This document shows positions 26,389 to 37,339 of a stretch of 38,906 nt of DNA, piece after piece (position 1 is the first letter of the stretch; each line of letters begins with the position of its first letter). The notes below the pieces were generated by a model. The model ran no database searches. It was not told where the DNA came from and was given only the letters and a program-made list of their open reading frames with translations. Made by a program: the position numbers and the translations under genes. Source of the stretch: an uncultured Clostridia bacterium (GTDB taxonomy: Bacteria > Bacillota > Clostridia > Christensenellales > UBA1242); the NCBI GenBank assembly GCA_944376905.1, contig CALWEA010000012.1:1-38906 (forward strand), read 5' to 3'.

Positions 26389-26832
26389 ATGAAGTGTCCA
26401 TTCTGCAATTACAAAAATAGTAAAGTTTTAGATTCTCGTGCAACAGAAGAGGGGAGTTCTATTCGTCGTCGTAGAGAATGTCTTAATTGTCAAAAACGCT
26501 TTACAACTTATGAAACAATAGAGAGTGCACCTCTTCTTGTTGTTAAAAATGATGGAAGTCGTCAACCTTTTGATATCGAAAAGGTTAAAAAAGGAATTAT
26601 TAAAGCATGTGAAAAAAGACCTGTTAGTTTAAATACTATAGATGAAATTTGCTATGATATAGAAAAACAACTTCAAAATAGATTGGAGGGAGAAATTTCC
26701 GCTTCAGAAATTGGTGAAATGGTTATGGAAAAATTAAAACCAATAGATGAGGTTTCTTATGTTAGATTTGCTTCAGTTTATCGCCATTTTACTGATGTTT
26801 CAACTTTTAAAGACTTTATTAATCAAATTTAA
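26389..26832 (+). CDS. nrdR: Transcriptional repressor NrdR
   Basis: NrdR represses ribonucleotide reductase genes, sensing ATP/dATP through an ATP-cone. The 147 residues begin with a zinc ribbon (Cys3, Cys6, Cys31, Cys34; MKCPFCNYKNSKVLDSR, ECLNCQKRFTTYE), followed by the ATP-cone (about 49-139; VVKNDGSRQPFDIEKVKKGI, ACEKRPVS). The start is the ATG at 26389, with AAGGAG 10 nt upstream. An in-frame upstream TTG only translates the 12-bp repeat array and is rejected. No nrd genes are in the window, so its targets are elsewhere. Confidence 0.96.
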   Translation: MKCPFCNYKNSKVLDSRATEEGSSIRRRRECLNCQKRFTTYETIESAPLLVVKNDGSRQPFDIEKVKKGIIKACEKRPVSLNTIDEICYDIEKQLQNRLEGEISASEIGEMVMEKLKPIDEVSYVRFASVYRHFTDVSTFKDFINQI

Positions 26833-27030
26833 ATAAATTGTATTATCTTTCATTTTTATTTATTAATTTATTAATACGCTATGTAAAAACATTTAATTTT
26901 TTATAAATTAAAATTATAAAACCATATTTTAAATACAATGATAAATAAAATTGTTAATAAAAGACTTTATTTTTGTAACAAATTATACTTTACGACATAC
27001 ATAAATTTATTTAAGAATTATCTTTTATTA

Positions 27031-27090
27031 ATTATATATTTTATTTATTAATTATATATTTTATTTGATGATTTTATATTTTATTTGTTA
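27031..27090. repeat. 20-bp tandem repeat x3 overlapping a stop codon
   Basis: Three phased 20-mers (27031-27050, 27051-27070, 27071-27090), consensus ATTATATATTTTATTTATTA. The last overlaps the stop and final codons of the PRC-barrel gene on the minus strand. The spacer after nrdR (26833-27030) shows nothing else. Confidence 0.85.
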
Positions 27091-27356
27091 ACAACAAATG
27101 TTGTTGGTGCAGGTGCTGGCGAATATAACTCAACTAAAATGGTGTCTTCACCTATTTTACAGATTTGAGTAAATGGAATAAAAAGTTCTTGCCCACTTTT
27201 AAAAACATTCCAAAAACTTTTACTATTTGGAACAATTAATCCTGTTATTTTAGAATTTTGTAAATCAAAAACAACGTCAATGATATGACCTAATCTTTTA
27301 CCATCAACAACATTAACAACTTCTTTACATCTCAATTCTAAAAAAGAACACTCCAA
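27081..27356 (-). CDS. PRC-barrel protein of the YlmC/YmxH family
   Basis: The 91 residues match the small YlmC/YmxH family found in spore-forming Firmicutes: LELRCKEVVNVVDGKRLGHI (6-25), a VFDLQNSKITGLIVP strand and the ending FIPFTQICKIGEDTILVEL. PRC barrels are small all-beta adaptor folds; the precise role of this family is unknown, though it is associated with sporulation in Bacillus and Clostridium. The start is TTG at 27356, with AAGGA about 11 nt upstream on the minus strand; it gives the usual family length ahead of the first strand. The tail SPAPAPTTFVVNK goes beyond the typical end, and its last codons lie in a 20-bp tandem repeat. Confidence 0.85.
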   Translation of the reverse strand: MECSFLELRCKEVVNVVDGKRLGHIIDVVFDLQNSKITGLIVPNSKSFWNVFKSGQELFIPFTQICKIGEDTILVELYSPAPAPTTFVVNK

Positions 27357-27572
27357 AAGCCTATTTCCTTTTAATTTTAATATATGTTTAATTTATGTTG
27401 AAAATGATAGTTTTCGACATTTTTTTATTTTATTTTTTTAAAATTTTAATATTAGCAATTTTATGATAACAATTTTTTAATTTTAATTTCTTTTATTTTT
27501 TTGTTTCATATTTTTTATAAAAAATAAAAATAAAATTGTTCTATAAAAAATATTATTTTCATATTTTAAATT

Positions 27573-27881
27573 ATGAAACTCTTACAAAGAAAATGTTGCA
27601 AAAAATTTATAAAAGAAAACCCTAACAATATTACAACAAACACATTAAATTTAAGTAATTGTGTATGCGGAAAAATCTATTTTATTAAAAAAATAGACAA
27701 CTTTCTTAATATAAAACAACGTCGACGCTTATTAGAATTGGGTTTTATCAAAGGTGAAAAAATAGTTGTTATCAGAAAATCTTTGCTCGGACAAACTTTT
27801 TTAGTTAAGATAAAAAACTACACTCTTTCTTTGCGTCAAGAAATTGCTTTTCATATTTTAATTAAAGAAAATTCTTTATAA
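27573..27881 (+). CDS. feoA: FeoA-family protein
   Basis: FeoA is a small SH3-like cytoplasmic partner of the ferrous iron transporter FeoB. The domain occupies about residues 27-100: GKIYFIKKIDN, then RRRLLELGFIKGEKIVVIRK (the usual L-x-x-L-G-F/M-x-x-G-x-x-I core) and LSLRQEIAFHILI. The N-terminal 26 residues are basic with a CC and a CVC motif and are longer than most FeoA proteins. The ATG at 27573 has no SD. FeoB follows after about 360 bp of AT-rich sequence in which I see no gene, so the pair is syntenic but not tightly coupled. Confidence 0.88.
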   Translation: MKLLQRKCCKKFIKENPNNITTNTLNLSNCVCGKIYFIKKIDNFLNIKQRRRLLELGFIKGEKIVVIRKSLLGQTFLVKIKNYTLSLRQEIAFHILIKENSL

Positions 27882-28244
27882 AATTTTTATTATTTTTATT
27901 ATATTTAAACTAAGATTTATATTTTAATTTTATCTTAAAAAAATTCTATATTAATTTTCAGTTTTCTTAAAAACTTTTCCAATATACTTTTTAAATTTAT
28001 AAAAAATTATAGAATAATTTTAATTTCAATAAATATTTAATCTAGCCTTGTAAATTATTAGATTATTTTTAAGATTGACTAATTATTGATTTACTTAAAA
28101 AATTATCTCTTAATTTACCTTGCAAATTAGTGTTACATTATATTTGTTATTTTAATCATTATTTTTCTTACATTTTACTCTTTTTATATTATGTTTAATA
28201 TATTTTTAGTTAAGATGTTTATTAGAAAAATCAATAGAGGTCTT

Positions 28245-30590
28245 ATGAAAAATTTTATTCTTGTTGGAAACGCCAACACTGGCAAAACAACACTTTTAAA
28301 CAATTTAACAAACAGTCATGAACACACTGGCAATTGGCATGGCGTAACGGTTGAAGAAAAACAAAAACAATTTAATATTTTTAATCAATCTTTTAGTATA
28401 GTTGACTTGCCTGGTATTTACTCTTTAACCGCTTTTAGTTTAGAAGAACAAGTTTCTATAAATTATATTTTTAATAATAAAAATAACATTATTTTAAACA
28501 CATGTGATATTAATAATTTACAAAGAAATTTGTATTTAACATTAGAATTATTGTCGTTAAATTGTCAAGTTGTTTTGTTAATTAATTCAATGGGTAATAA
28601 AAATTTGCCAAATTTTTCAAATTTAGAAAAAGAATTAAACATTAAAATTTATTGTTTTGATTTTGACAATAAAAATCATGTTAGAAGTTTTAAATCTAAT
28701 CTTGCAACTTATTTAAAAAACAAAAAAAACACCAAACAAAAAACATTTTATAATAGTTTTATTAAAAAAATATATTCAAAAGAATTTTTTAATTTAATTG
28801 ATTATTTTTCATTAAAATACAAAATAGATTATTTTTCTATTATAAAAATTTTTGAACAAGATGAATTTTTTATTAAAAAAAATAATTTAAAAAAAATATT
28901 AGAAAATGTTAAAAAAGAAATTCATTTAGATAAAAATCTAAATAATAATATTATAAAAAACAACTCTTTTAAATTCGACAAAAATAACAAATATAATTTT
29001 GATATTTATTTAGATAAAATTATTGAAGAAAAATATAATTATATTCAAACTCTATATTTTAATATCTTAAAATTTCAAAATTTTAAAGAAAATAATTTAT
29101 ATTTATCAAAAAATAAAAAAAACAATAAAAATATTAATAAAAAAAACAATTTAAACAATTTAAAACTATCAAATAAACATAAAACAACCTCGACGGCTTA
29201 TGGCGAAGAATTTTTAGATAAAATATTTCTCAATAAAATTTTTGCAATTCCAATCTTTTTATTTTTAATGCTTTGTATATTCTATTTAACCTTTTTTTCA
29301 ATTGGGTCATTTTTTAGCGCTATTTTAAACTATTTAATTAAAGATTTATTTGGTTGTTGGTTTGTTAATTTTTTTAGTTCCTTTTGTCAAATAGAATGGA
29401 TTAACGGTCTTATTCAGTTTGCTATTATTGACGGCGTTGGAAGTTTGATTTGCTTTCTTCCTCAAATAGTTCTCCTTTTTTTGTTTCTTGCAATATTAGA
29501 AGATAGCGGATATTTTTCTCGTATTGCCTTTTGCTTTGATGATATTTTTAAAAAAATAGGTCTTTCAGGAAAAAGCGTTTATACTCTTTTAATGGGATTT
29601 GGATGTAGTGCTAGTGCTGTTTTAACCGCTCGCAACATGGACAGTAAAAACGCTAAAATAAAAACTGCAATTTTAACTCCCTATATGAGTTGTAGTGCGA
29701 AACTTCCAATTTATGCAGTTCTTGGTGGTGCATTTTTTGGCGCTGGTAATATTTTTATAATATTTTTATTGTATTTACTTGGTGTTATAACTGCATTGTT
29801 TATAAGTGTTGTTTTAGAAAAATTTGGTTTAAAAACAACTCAAACCGCTTTTATCTTGGAATTTCCACCTTATAGACTTTCAAAACCCAAACGAATTTTA
29901 CAACTTGTTTGGCTTAATATGAAATCCTTTTTAATCAAAATAACAACAATTTTTGTTTCTATGAATATTATTGTTTGGTGTTTGAGCAGTTTTAGTTTTA
30001 CTTTTTCTTATGTTCCACTTAGCAATGAAAAAAGCATGATTCAGGTTTTAGGTGAATTTCTTGCCCCAATTTTTGCTCCATTAGGATTTAATAATTGGGG
30101 AGCCGTTTCCGCTTTGTTGGCAGGTATTGTTGCAAAAGAAATTGTTGTTAGTTCTATTGCTATATTTAATGGTATCAACACCGCAACAAGTTCAAATAAC
30201 CAACAAGAAATTAACAATAATTCAAACTCAACAGAAAATCAAATATCTCAAAGTTTAACAAATCCTCAATCTGTTGTTTGTTTTACGCCTTCATCTTCAT
30301 TATCCTACATGACTTTTTGTTTACTTTATTGTCCTTGTATTGCAACCATGGCTGTTTTAAGCAAAGAAATAGGGATAAAATGGACAATGATTGCAATAGT
30401 CATACAATTAATTGTTGCTTATTTTATTTCTTTTTTAGTTTTTAATCTTTATAATTGTTATGAAAGTTTCGGTTTACTAACAACCATTTTAGTAATATTA
30501 GTTGTATTTTTAATTTTAATAAGTTTTATTTGCGTTGTTTCATTTTTACGACAAAAAAATAAATGTAAATACTGTGGACTTTGTCGATAA
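28245..30590 (+). CDS. feoB: Ferrous iron transport protein B
   Basis: The 781-residue FeoB joins a cytoplasmic G domain to a membrane permease for Fe(II). G1 is GNANTGKTT (8-16), G2 Thr35 (NWHGVTVEE, with His where Pro is usual), G3 DLPG (54-57). G4, normally N-x-x-D, reads NSMG (114-117), so the guanine-specifying Asp is missing. After the G domain come about 150 Lys/Asn-rich residues (to about 310), longer than usual. The membrane part has the conserved GFGCSASAVLTARNM, TPYMSCSAKLPIYAVLGGAF and CIATMAVLSKEIGIKW, and the C-terminus ends in CKYCGLCR. The ATG at 28245 has AGAGG 4 nt upstream; an in-frame ATG at 28191 lacks a site. Confidence 0.94.
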   Translation: MKNFILVGNANTGKTTLLNNLTNSHEHTGNWHGVTVEEKQKQFNIFNQSFSIVDLPGIYSLTAFSLEEQVSINYIFNNKNNIILNTCDINNLQRNLYLTLELLSLNCQVVLLINSMGNKNLPNFSNLEKELNIKIYCFDFDNKNHVRSFKSNLATYLKNKKNTKQKTFYNSFIKKIYSKEFFNLIDYFSLKYKIDYFSIIKIFEQDEFFIKKNNLKKILENVKKEIHLDKNLNNNIIKNNSFKFDKNNKYNFDIYLDKIIEEKYNYIQTLYFNILKFQNFKENNLYLSKNKKNNKNINKKNNLNNLKLSNKHKTTSTAYGEEFLDKIFLNKIFAIPIFLFLMLCIFYLTFFSIGSFFSAILNYLIKDLFGCWFVNFFSSFCQIEWINGLIQFAIIDGVGSLICFLPQIVLLFLFLAILEDSGYFSRIAFCFDDIFKKIGLSGKSVYTLLMGFGCSASAVLTARNMDSKNAKIKTAILTPYMSCSAKLPIYAVLGGAFFGAGNIFIIFLLYLLGVITALFISVVLEKFGLKTTQTAFILEFPPYRLSKPKRILQLVWLNMKSFLIKITTIFVSMNIIVWCLSSFSFTFSYVPLSNEKSMIQVLGEFLAPIFAPLGFNNWGAVSALLAGIVAKEIVVSSIAIFNGINTATSSNNQQEINNNSNSTENQISQSLTNPQSVVCFTPSSSLSYMTFCLLYCPCIATMAVLSKEIGIKWTMIAIVIQLIVAYFISFLVFNLYNCYESFGLLTTILVILVVFLILISFICVVSFLRQKNKCKYCGLCR

Positions 30591-30620
30591 TTAATTTCTA
30601 TTAATAATTAATTTCTATTA
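30587..30620. repeat. 17-bp perfect tandem duplication over the feoB stop codon
   Basis: ATAATTAATTTCTATTA occurs at 30587-30603 and 30604-30620. The first copy includes the feoB TAA. Confidence 0.92.
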
Positions 30621-30626
30621 AAAAAA

Positions 30627-30666
30627 ACAAAAAATCTGAAAACAAAAGGTTTTCTAAATTTTTTGT
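30627..30666. terminator. Hairpin between convergent feoB and PH-domain genes
   Basis: Inner stem GAAAAC/GTTTTC (30638-30643 with 30649-30654), a small internal loop, then outer stem ACAAAAAAT/ATTTTTTGT (30627-30635 with 30658-30666). The T-rich 3' arm can act as U-tract in either direction. Confidence 0.55.
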
Positions 30667-30749
30667 TTAATATTTTATTGATTTACAAGTTTATAAATCT
30701 AAAATAATTATGTAAGTATAAGACATTGAAATATTGTGATGAGTTGTTT

Positions 30750-31133
30750 TTACGTATTTAATTCAGCGAGTTTAAAGCCTCTTCTTCGTCTTTCAAACTC
30801 AACCATGTCCGCTATTTTTTCTTTAACTTTAAACGGATTTAAAACCCTTTTTAAAACGATTTCATCACTACTTTCATCATTAACATGGAGAATAATTGTT
30901 CCCTCATTAAAAATTTTGTTTAAAAAGGTTTGATGAACGGTAACATCAAAAACACGAAATAAATAAAGTTCTTCATCAACTGTTGAAAATAATCCAACTG
31001 ATGTGAACAATTTTATCCATTGATTAGGTTTTTCAATTAAGTAATATCTTGTGAATGAAAGAGGCATACCAGCCCATCTTTTTCTATCTTTCCAAAGAAG
31101 CGTTATTCCTTCACCAAATCTTTTAATATTCAT
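30750..31133 (-). CDS. Bacterial PH-domain (bPH/DUF304-like) protein
   Basis: The 127 residues form a single small domain: LLWKDRKRWAGMPLSFTRYY, LFTSVGLFSTVDEELYLFRV, FDVTVHQTFLNKIFNEGTII and a closing helix VKEKIADMVEFERRRRGF. This pattern of T-x-Y, STVDEELYLFRV-D and GTI strands is the one I associate with bacterial pleckstrin-homology-like (bPH_2) proteins. No membrane segment is present, unlike the YdbS/YdbT versions. Function is unknown. The ATG at 31133 follows AAGGAG (minus strand) at about 7 nt. It is convergent with feoB and divergent from gyrB. Confidence 0.75.
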   Translation of the reverse strand: MNIKRFGEGITLLWKDRKRWAGMPLSFTRYYLIEKPNQWIKLFTSVGLFSTVDEELYLFRVFDVTVHQTFLNKIFNEGTIILHVNDESSDEIVLKRVLNPFKVKEKIADMVEFERRRRGFKLAELNT

Positions 31134-31227
31134 TTGATAACTCCTTATTAATAAATTGAATTTATTCTATAACAATCAAGTTATAACTTTCATTTTTTTT
31201 ACTTTTTTATCTATCGTATTGATGTTT

Positions 31228-31236
31228 ATTATATCA
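31228..31236 (-). promoter_or_regulatory. Extended -10 promoter of the PH-domain gene
   Basis: On the minus strand TGATATAAT (TGn plus perfect TATAAT, 31228-31236). The -35 (TTACAA at 16 bp) is poor. Confidence 0.45.
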
Positions 31237-31347
31237 TAAAAATAATTAGTTGTAAAGATATTTTATTTTCTATTTTTTCAATATTTCAACATTTCAATTA
31301 TTTTTTTATAAATTGGCTTAAAGTTCTTCGTGTTTTTCATTTTTGCT

Positions 31348-31375
31348 TTACTTTTTCTATATTTTATATATAATA
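31348..31375 (+). promoter_or_regulatory. Candidate promoter of gyrB
   Basis: TTTACT (31348-31353), 16 bp, TATAAT (31370-31375). The -10 is perfect but sits in TA-rich sequence, so chance is possible. The start codon is 33 bp downstream. Confidence 0.4.
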
Positions 31376-31395
31376 TATTATATTACTTATAATAA

Positions 31396-33785
<2,390 letters not shown>

Positions 33786-33863
33786 AAAATGAATTTAAGA
33801 TTATTAAACAATTTGAAATTAAAAAGTTTATATTAAATATTAAACATTATTAGTTGTTAATAT

Positions 33864-33955
33864 CAATTAATAGTAAAAATAATCAATTAATAGTAGAATT
33901 AATTAATAGTAAAAGTAACTAATTAATTAATAGTAAAAATAACTAACAATAACTA
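33864..33955. repeat. Degenerate direct repeats (AATTAATAGTAAAA core)
   Basis: Four units of about 18-24 bp share ATTAATAGTA(A/G)AA. The gyrB to MazG spacer (33733-34018) has no other feature. Confidence 0.6.
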
Positions 33956-34018
33956 AAAAAACAAATGAAAAAATAAAAAAAACAAATGAAATTGCAAACA
34001 TTTAAAAAAGGATAAAAA

Positions 34019-34318
34019 ATGAAAGAAGAGTTTAAAAATTCATATCAAAAATTTATCAACCACTATGGCCAAGATGCTCAAATAATGATTATAATAGAAG
34101 AAATGAGTGAATTAACCAAAGAACTTTGTAAGTTTTTGAGATATAAAAACACTAATAAAGAAAAACTTGAAGAAATTATAAACAATATTCATGAAGAAAC
34201 GGCTGACGTTCTTAATTGTGTTGAACAACTGGAATTAATGTTTAATGCTGATGAAATAGAAAAATTTAGACAACTAAAACTTCAAAGAACTTTATCTAGA
34301 TTAAATGAAAGCGAATAA
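34019..34318 (+). CDS. MazG-like all-alpha NTP pyrophosphohydrolase
   Basis: The 99-residue helical protein carries the metal-binding signature of all-alpha NTP pyrophosphatases: E-E-x-x-E (Glu27, Glu28, Glu31 in IIEEMSELTKEL) and E-x-x-D (Glu60, Asp63 in EETADVLNCVEQL). Such proteins hydrolyse (d)NTPs to monophosphates and are used for nucleotide-pool cleaning or stress control; the substrate here is unknown. The ATG at 34019 follows AAAAAGGA at about 6 nt. It sits between gyrB and gyrA on the same strand, an unusual place, with spacers of 286 and 175 bp, so co-transcription is possible but not shown. Confidence 0.8.
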   Translation: MKEEFKNSYQKFINHYGQDAQIMIIIEEMSELTKELCKFLRYKNTNKEKLEEIINNIHEETADVLNCVEQLELMFNADEIEKFRQLKLQRTLSRLNESE

Positions 34319-34493
34319 AAAAATAATATAAAAAGTAAACCAATTTTTAAACTTTTTATATTAAAAAAAACTAATTTTATATTGAAAAAACTAATTTATT
34401 ATATGTAAAAATATTAATTAAAATTGTCTGTTTATAAACTTTATCATTAATTAATTTATTGGTATTTTATAAAACTATAAAAACGGAGAAAAA

Positions 34494-37046
34494 ATGGATA
34501 AAAAAGACGAAAAGAAAGATTTAACAAAAATGTTTGAAAACACAACAGTTAAACAAATAGAAGTTGAAGATGAACTTAAAAAATCTTTTATTGCCTATGC
34601 TATGGCTGTAAATGTTTCTCGTGCAATACCAGACGTTAGAGATGGTTTAAAACCCGTTCACCGTCGTATTCTCTATTCAATGGGAGAGTTAAATAACTTT
34701 GCCGATAAACCATATAAGAAATGTGCACGTATTGTCGGTGAGGTTATGGGAAAGTATCACCCTCATGGTGATTCATCTGTTTATGACGCTCTTGTTCGAT
34801 TGGCGCAAGACTTTTCAATTCGTGAGCCATTAGTTGATGGTCATGGAAATTTTGGCTCTGTTGACGGTGATAGTCCTGCCGCTCAACGTTACACGGAAGC
34901 GCGTCTTTCAAAAATAGCGGAAGAGATGTTAAAAGACATAGATAAAAACACAGTTGATTTTTATCCTAACTTTGACGAAACTTTAATGCAACCTCGTGTA
35001 CTTCCCGCAAAATTCCCAAATCTTTTAGTTAATGGTAGTGATGGAATTGCTGTTGGTATGGCAACAAACATTCCACCTCACAATTTAACAGAAGTTATAA
35101 ACGGAGTTCAAGCATTAATAGACAATCCTGATATAGATATAGATGAACTTATTAAGATTATTCCAGCACCTGACTATCCAACAGGTGGTATTGTTATGGG
35201 GCGAACATCAGTTAAACACGCTTATAAAACTGGTCATGGTGGTGTTGTTGTTCGTGGAGTTGCGGAGATTGAAGAGTGGAATAATCGACATCGTATAATA
35301 ATAACAGAACTTCCTTATCAAGTTAACAAAGCCAAGTTTGTTATGGATATGGCAGAGTTGGTAAAAAATAAAAAAATAGAAGGTATAAGCGACCTCAGAG
35401 ATGAATCTGATAGAGATGGAATGCGTGTTGTTGTTGAACTTAAAAAAGATTCAAACCCACAAATTGTTTTAAACCTTTTATATAAACACACGCAACTTCA
35501 ACTTGGAAGTGGAATTAATTTTCTTGCATTAGTAAATGGAGAACCTAAAACTTGTAATTTAAAAGAACTGCTTTATTACTACCTCGAACATCAAAAAGAA
35601 GTTTTAACAAGAAAAACTCAATTTGATTTAAATAAGGCAGAAGAAAGAGAACATATAGTTCGTGGATTGGTTATCGCTCTTGCTAGTATTGATGAAGTTA
35701 TTCAAATAATAAAATCATCTAAGGATAGAAATGAAGCAGAAATTAGATTGGTTGAAAGTTTTGAATTAACAGAAAAACAAGCAAATGCTATTCTTGAAAT
35801 GAAACTTTCTAAATTAACAAACTTAGAAGTTGACAAATTAAAAGAAGAACTTGCCGAACTTGAAAAAACTATTGCAGAATTAAAAAGTATATTAGCCAGT
35901 CCAGAAAAGATTTTAAAAATTATTCATGACGAATTAGAAGAAGTTAAACAAAAATATGGCTCTCCAAGAAAAACTCAAATTTCAATGGACATGGGCGGAA
36001 TAGATATTGAAGACCTTATAAAAGAAGAAGATGTTGTTATTTCAATGACACATTCTGGATATATAAAAAGAATATCCATGGACGAATACAAAGCACAACG
36101 CCGTGGTGGTGTTGGTGTAACAGGCCATAAAGCAAAAGAAGAAGATTTTGTTGAAAGAATTTATTCAACCAGCACTCATTCAACTATATTATTGTTTAGT
36201 AATCAAGGCAGAGTATATAAATTAAAAGCGTATGAAATACCAGAATCATCTCGCCAATCAAAAGGACGAGCAATGATAAACCTTTTGCAATTAAATGAGA
36301 ATGAAAAAATCAACACAATTATACCTTTAAAAAAGGAAGATGCAGATAGAGAAAACTTGAATAGAGGGCATTTAATAATAGCAACAAGAAAAGGCTTAAT
36401 AAAGAAAACAAAATTAAGTGAATATGACAATATAAGGAATGGTGGCTTAATTGCAATAAAATTAACAGAAAATGATGAAGTTGTTGGAGTTGGCTTCACA
36501 AAAGAAAATGATGAAATTTTAGTTGCTTCTAGCGCTGGATTGTGTGTTAGATTTAACGAAAAAGATGTTCGAAGTGTTGGCAGAAGTTCACAAGGCGTTA
36601 AAAGCATGAATCTTGGCGAAAACGATTATATTATCTCAATGGAAGTTGTTCAACCTAAAAATCAAGTTTTAACAATTAGTGAAAACGGTTTTGGTAAGCG
36701 AACAGAAGTAGAAGAATTTAGATTAACTGCTCGCGGTGCAAAAGGAGTTAAGGCTGGTATTTTTAATGAAAAAACAGGAAAAATGGTTGGACTTCTTCAA
36801 GTTGACGAAACAGAAGATTTAATGGCAATTGCAGACAACGGAATTATAATAAGAATACCTGTTAAAGAAATTAGTTTAGTTGGAAGAACATCTCAGGGTG
36901 TTAAGGTTATGAAACTAAGAGAAAATAGTAAATTGATTTCTGCAAGCAAAACTTCTCATGAAGACAACGAAAATAATAGTGAAAATTCTATTGAACAACA
37001 AGAGCCCATAACTGAAAAACACGACGAACAAACCAACAATATTTAA
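34494..37046 (+). CDS. gyrA: DNA gyrase subunit A
   Basis: The DNA-cleaving and wrapping subunit of gyrase. The 850 residues include SFIAYAMAVNVSRAIPDVRDGLKPVHRRILY, a quinolone-region sequence KYHPHGDSSVYDALVRLAQ (Ser and Asp at the usual positions), the catalytic Tyr133 in AQRYTEARL, the coiled-coil tower (LTEKQANAILEMKLSKLTNLE) and a six-bladed C-terminal beta-pinwheel. The GyrA-box is QRRGGVG (535-541), which identifies gyrase rather than ParC; Val replaces the Lys/Arg usual at position six. An acidic/Asn-rich tail of about 35 residues ends the protein. GGAG lies 6 nt before the ATG. A strong terminator follows directly. Confidence 0.96.
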   Translation: MDKKDEKKDLTKMFENTTVKQIEVEDELKKSFIAYAMAVNVSRAIPDVRDGLKPVHRRILYSMGELNNFADKPYKKCARIVGEVMGKYHPHGDSSVYDALVRLAQDFSIREPLVDGHGNFGSVDGDSPAAQRYTEARLSKIAEEMLKDIDKNTVDFYPNFDETLMQPRVLPAKFPNLLVNGSDGIAVGMATNIPPHNLTEVINGVQALIDNPDIDIDELIKIIPAPDYPTGGIVMGRTSVKHAYKTGHGGVVVRGVAEIEEWNNRHRIIITELPYQVNKAKFVMDMAELVKNKKIEGISDLRDESDRDGMRVVVELKKDSNPQIVLNLLYKHTQLQLGSGINFLALVNGEPKTCNLKELLYYYLEHQKEVLTRKTQFDLNKAEEREHIVRGLVIALASIDEVIQIIKSSKDRNEAEIRLVESFELTEKQANAILEMKLSKLTNLEVDKLKEELAELEKTIAELKSILASPEKILKIIHDELEEVKQKYGSPRKTQISMDMGGIDIEDLIKEEDVVISMTHSGYIKRISMDEYKAQRRGGVGVTGHKAKEEDFVERIYSTSTHSTILLFSNQGRVYKLKAYEIPESSRQSKGRAMINLLQLNENEKINTIIPLKKEDADRENLNRGHLIIATRKGLIKKTKLSEYDNIRNGGLIAIKLTENDEVVGVGFTKENDEILVASSAGLCVRFNEKDVRSVGRSSQGVKSMNLGENDYIISMEVVQPKNQVLTISENGFGKRTEVEEFRLTARGAKGVKAGIFNEKTGKMVGLLQVDETEDLMAIADNGIIIRIPVKEISLVGRTSQGVKVMKLRENSKLISASKTSHEDNENNSENSIEQQEPITEKHDEQTNNI

Positions 37047-37049
37047 GAA

Positions 37050-37085
37050 AAAAAATATAAGGCGTTAATAAACCTTATATTTTTT
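37050..37085 (+). terminator. Intrinsic terminator of gyrA
   Basis: Perfect 13-bp stem AAAAAATATAAGG/CCTTATATTTTTT (37050-37062 with 37073-37085), 10-nt loop and T-tract within the 3' arm, 3 bp after the stop. Confidence 0.88.
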
Positions 37086-37119
37086 ATATGCATCAATAAA
37101 ATTGGTTTTCTGTGCAATC

Positions 37120-37263
37120 AAGTAGCAAAACAAAATCATTAATATTTTTCTATTCTAAATAAGTAACAAAACAAAATCATTAATATTTTTTTATGCTAAA
37201 TAAGAAACAAAACAAAATCATTAATATTTTTCTATTCTAAATAAGTAACAAAGCAAAATCATC
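37120..37263. repeat. 41-bp tandem repeat x3.5
   Basis: Units 37120-37160, 37161-37201 and 37202-37242 are near-identical (core CAAAACAAAATCATTAATAT), then 21 bp of a fourth (37243-37263). Stops occur in all frames, so it is noncoding. Confidence 0.92.
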
Positions 37264-37339
37264 GGCTAAAAAAATTAAATTCGCTACTCGTCTCCCATTT
37301 CCAAAGGCGTTTAGGTATTTTTAAATTCTTTGGAAAAAG
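37264..37339. other. Less AT-rich island with a 9-bp inverted repeat
   Basis: TTTCCAAAG (37298-37306) and CTTTGGAAA (37328-37336) pair around a 21-nt loop. The island interrupts two repeat arrays. A 24-codon open stretch on the minus strand (reading IPKRLWKWETSSEF) has no start or ribosome site, so I do not call a gene. Confidence 0.45.
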
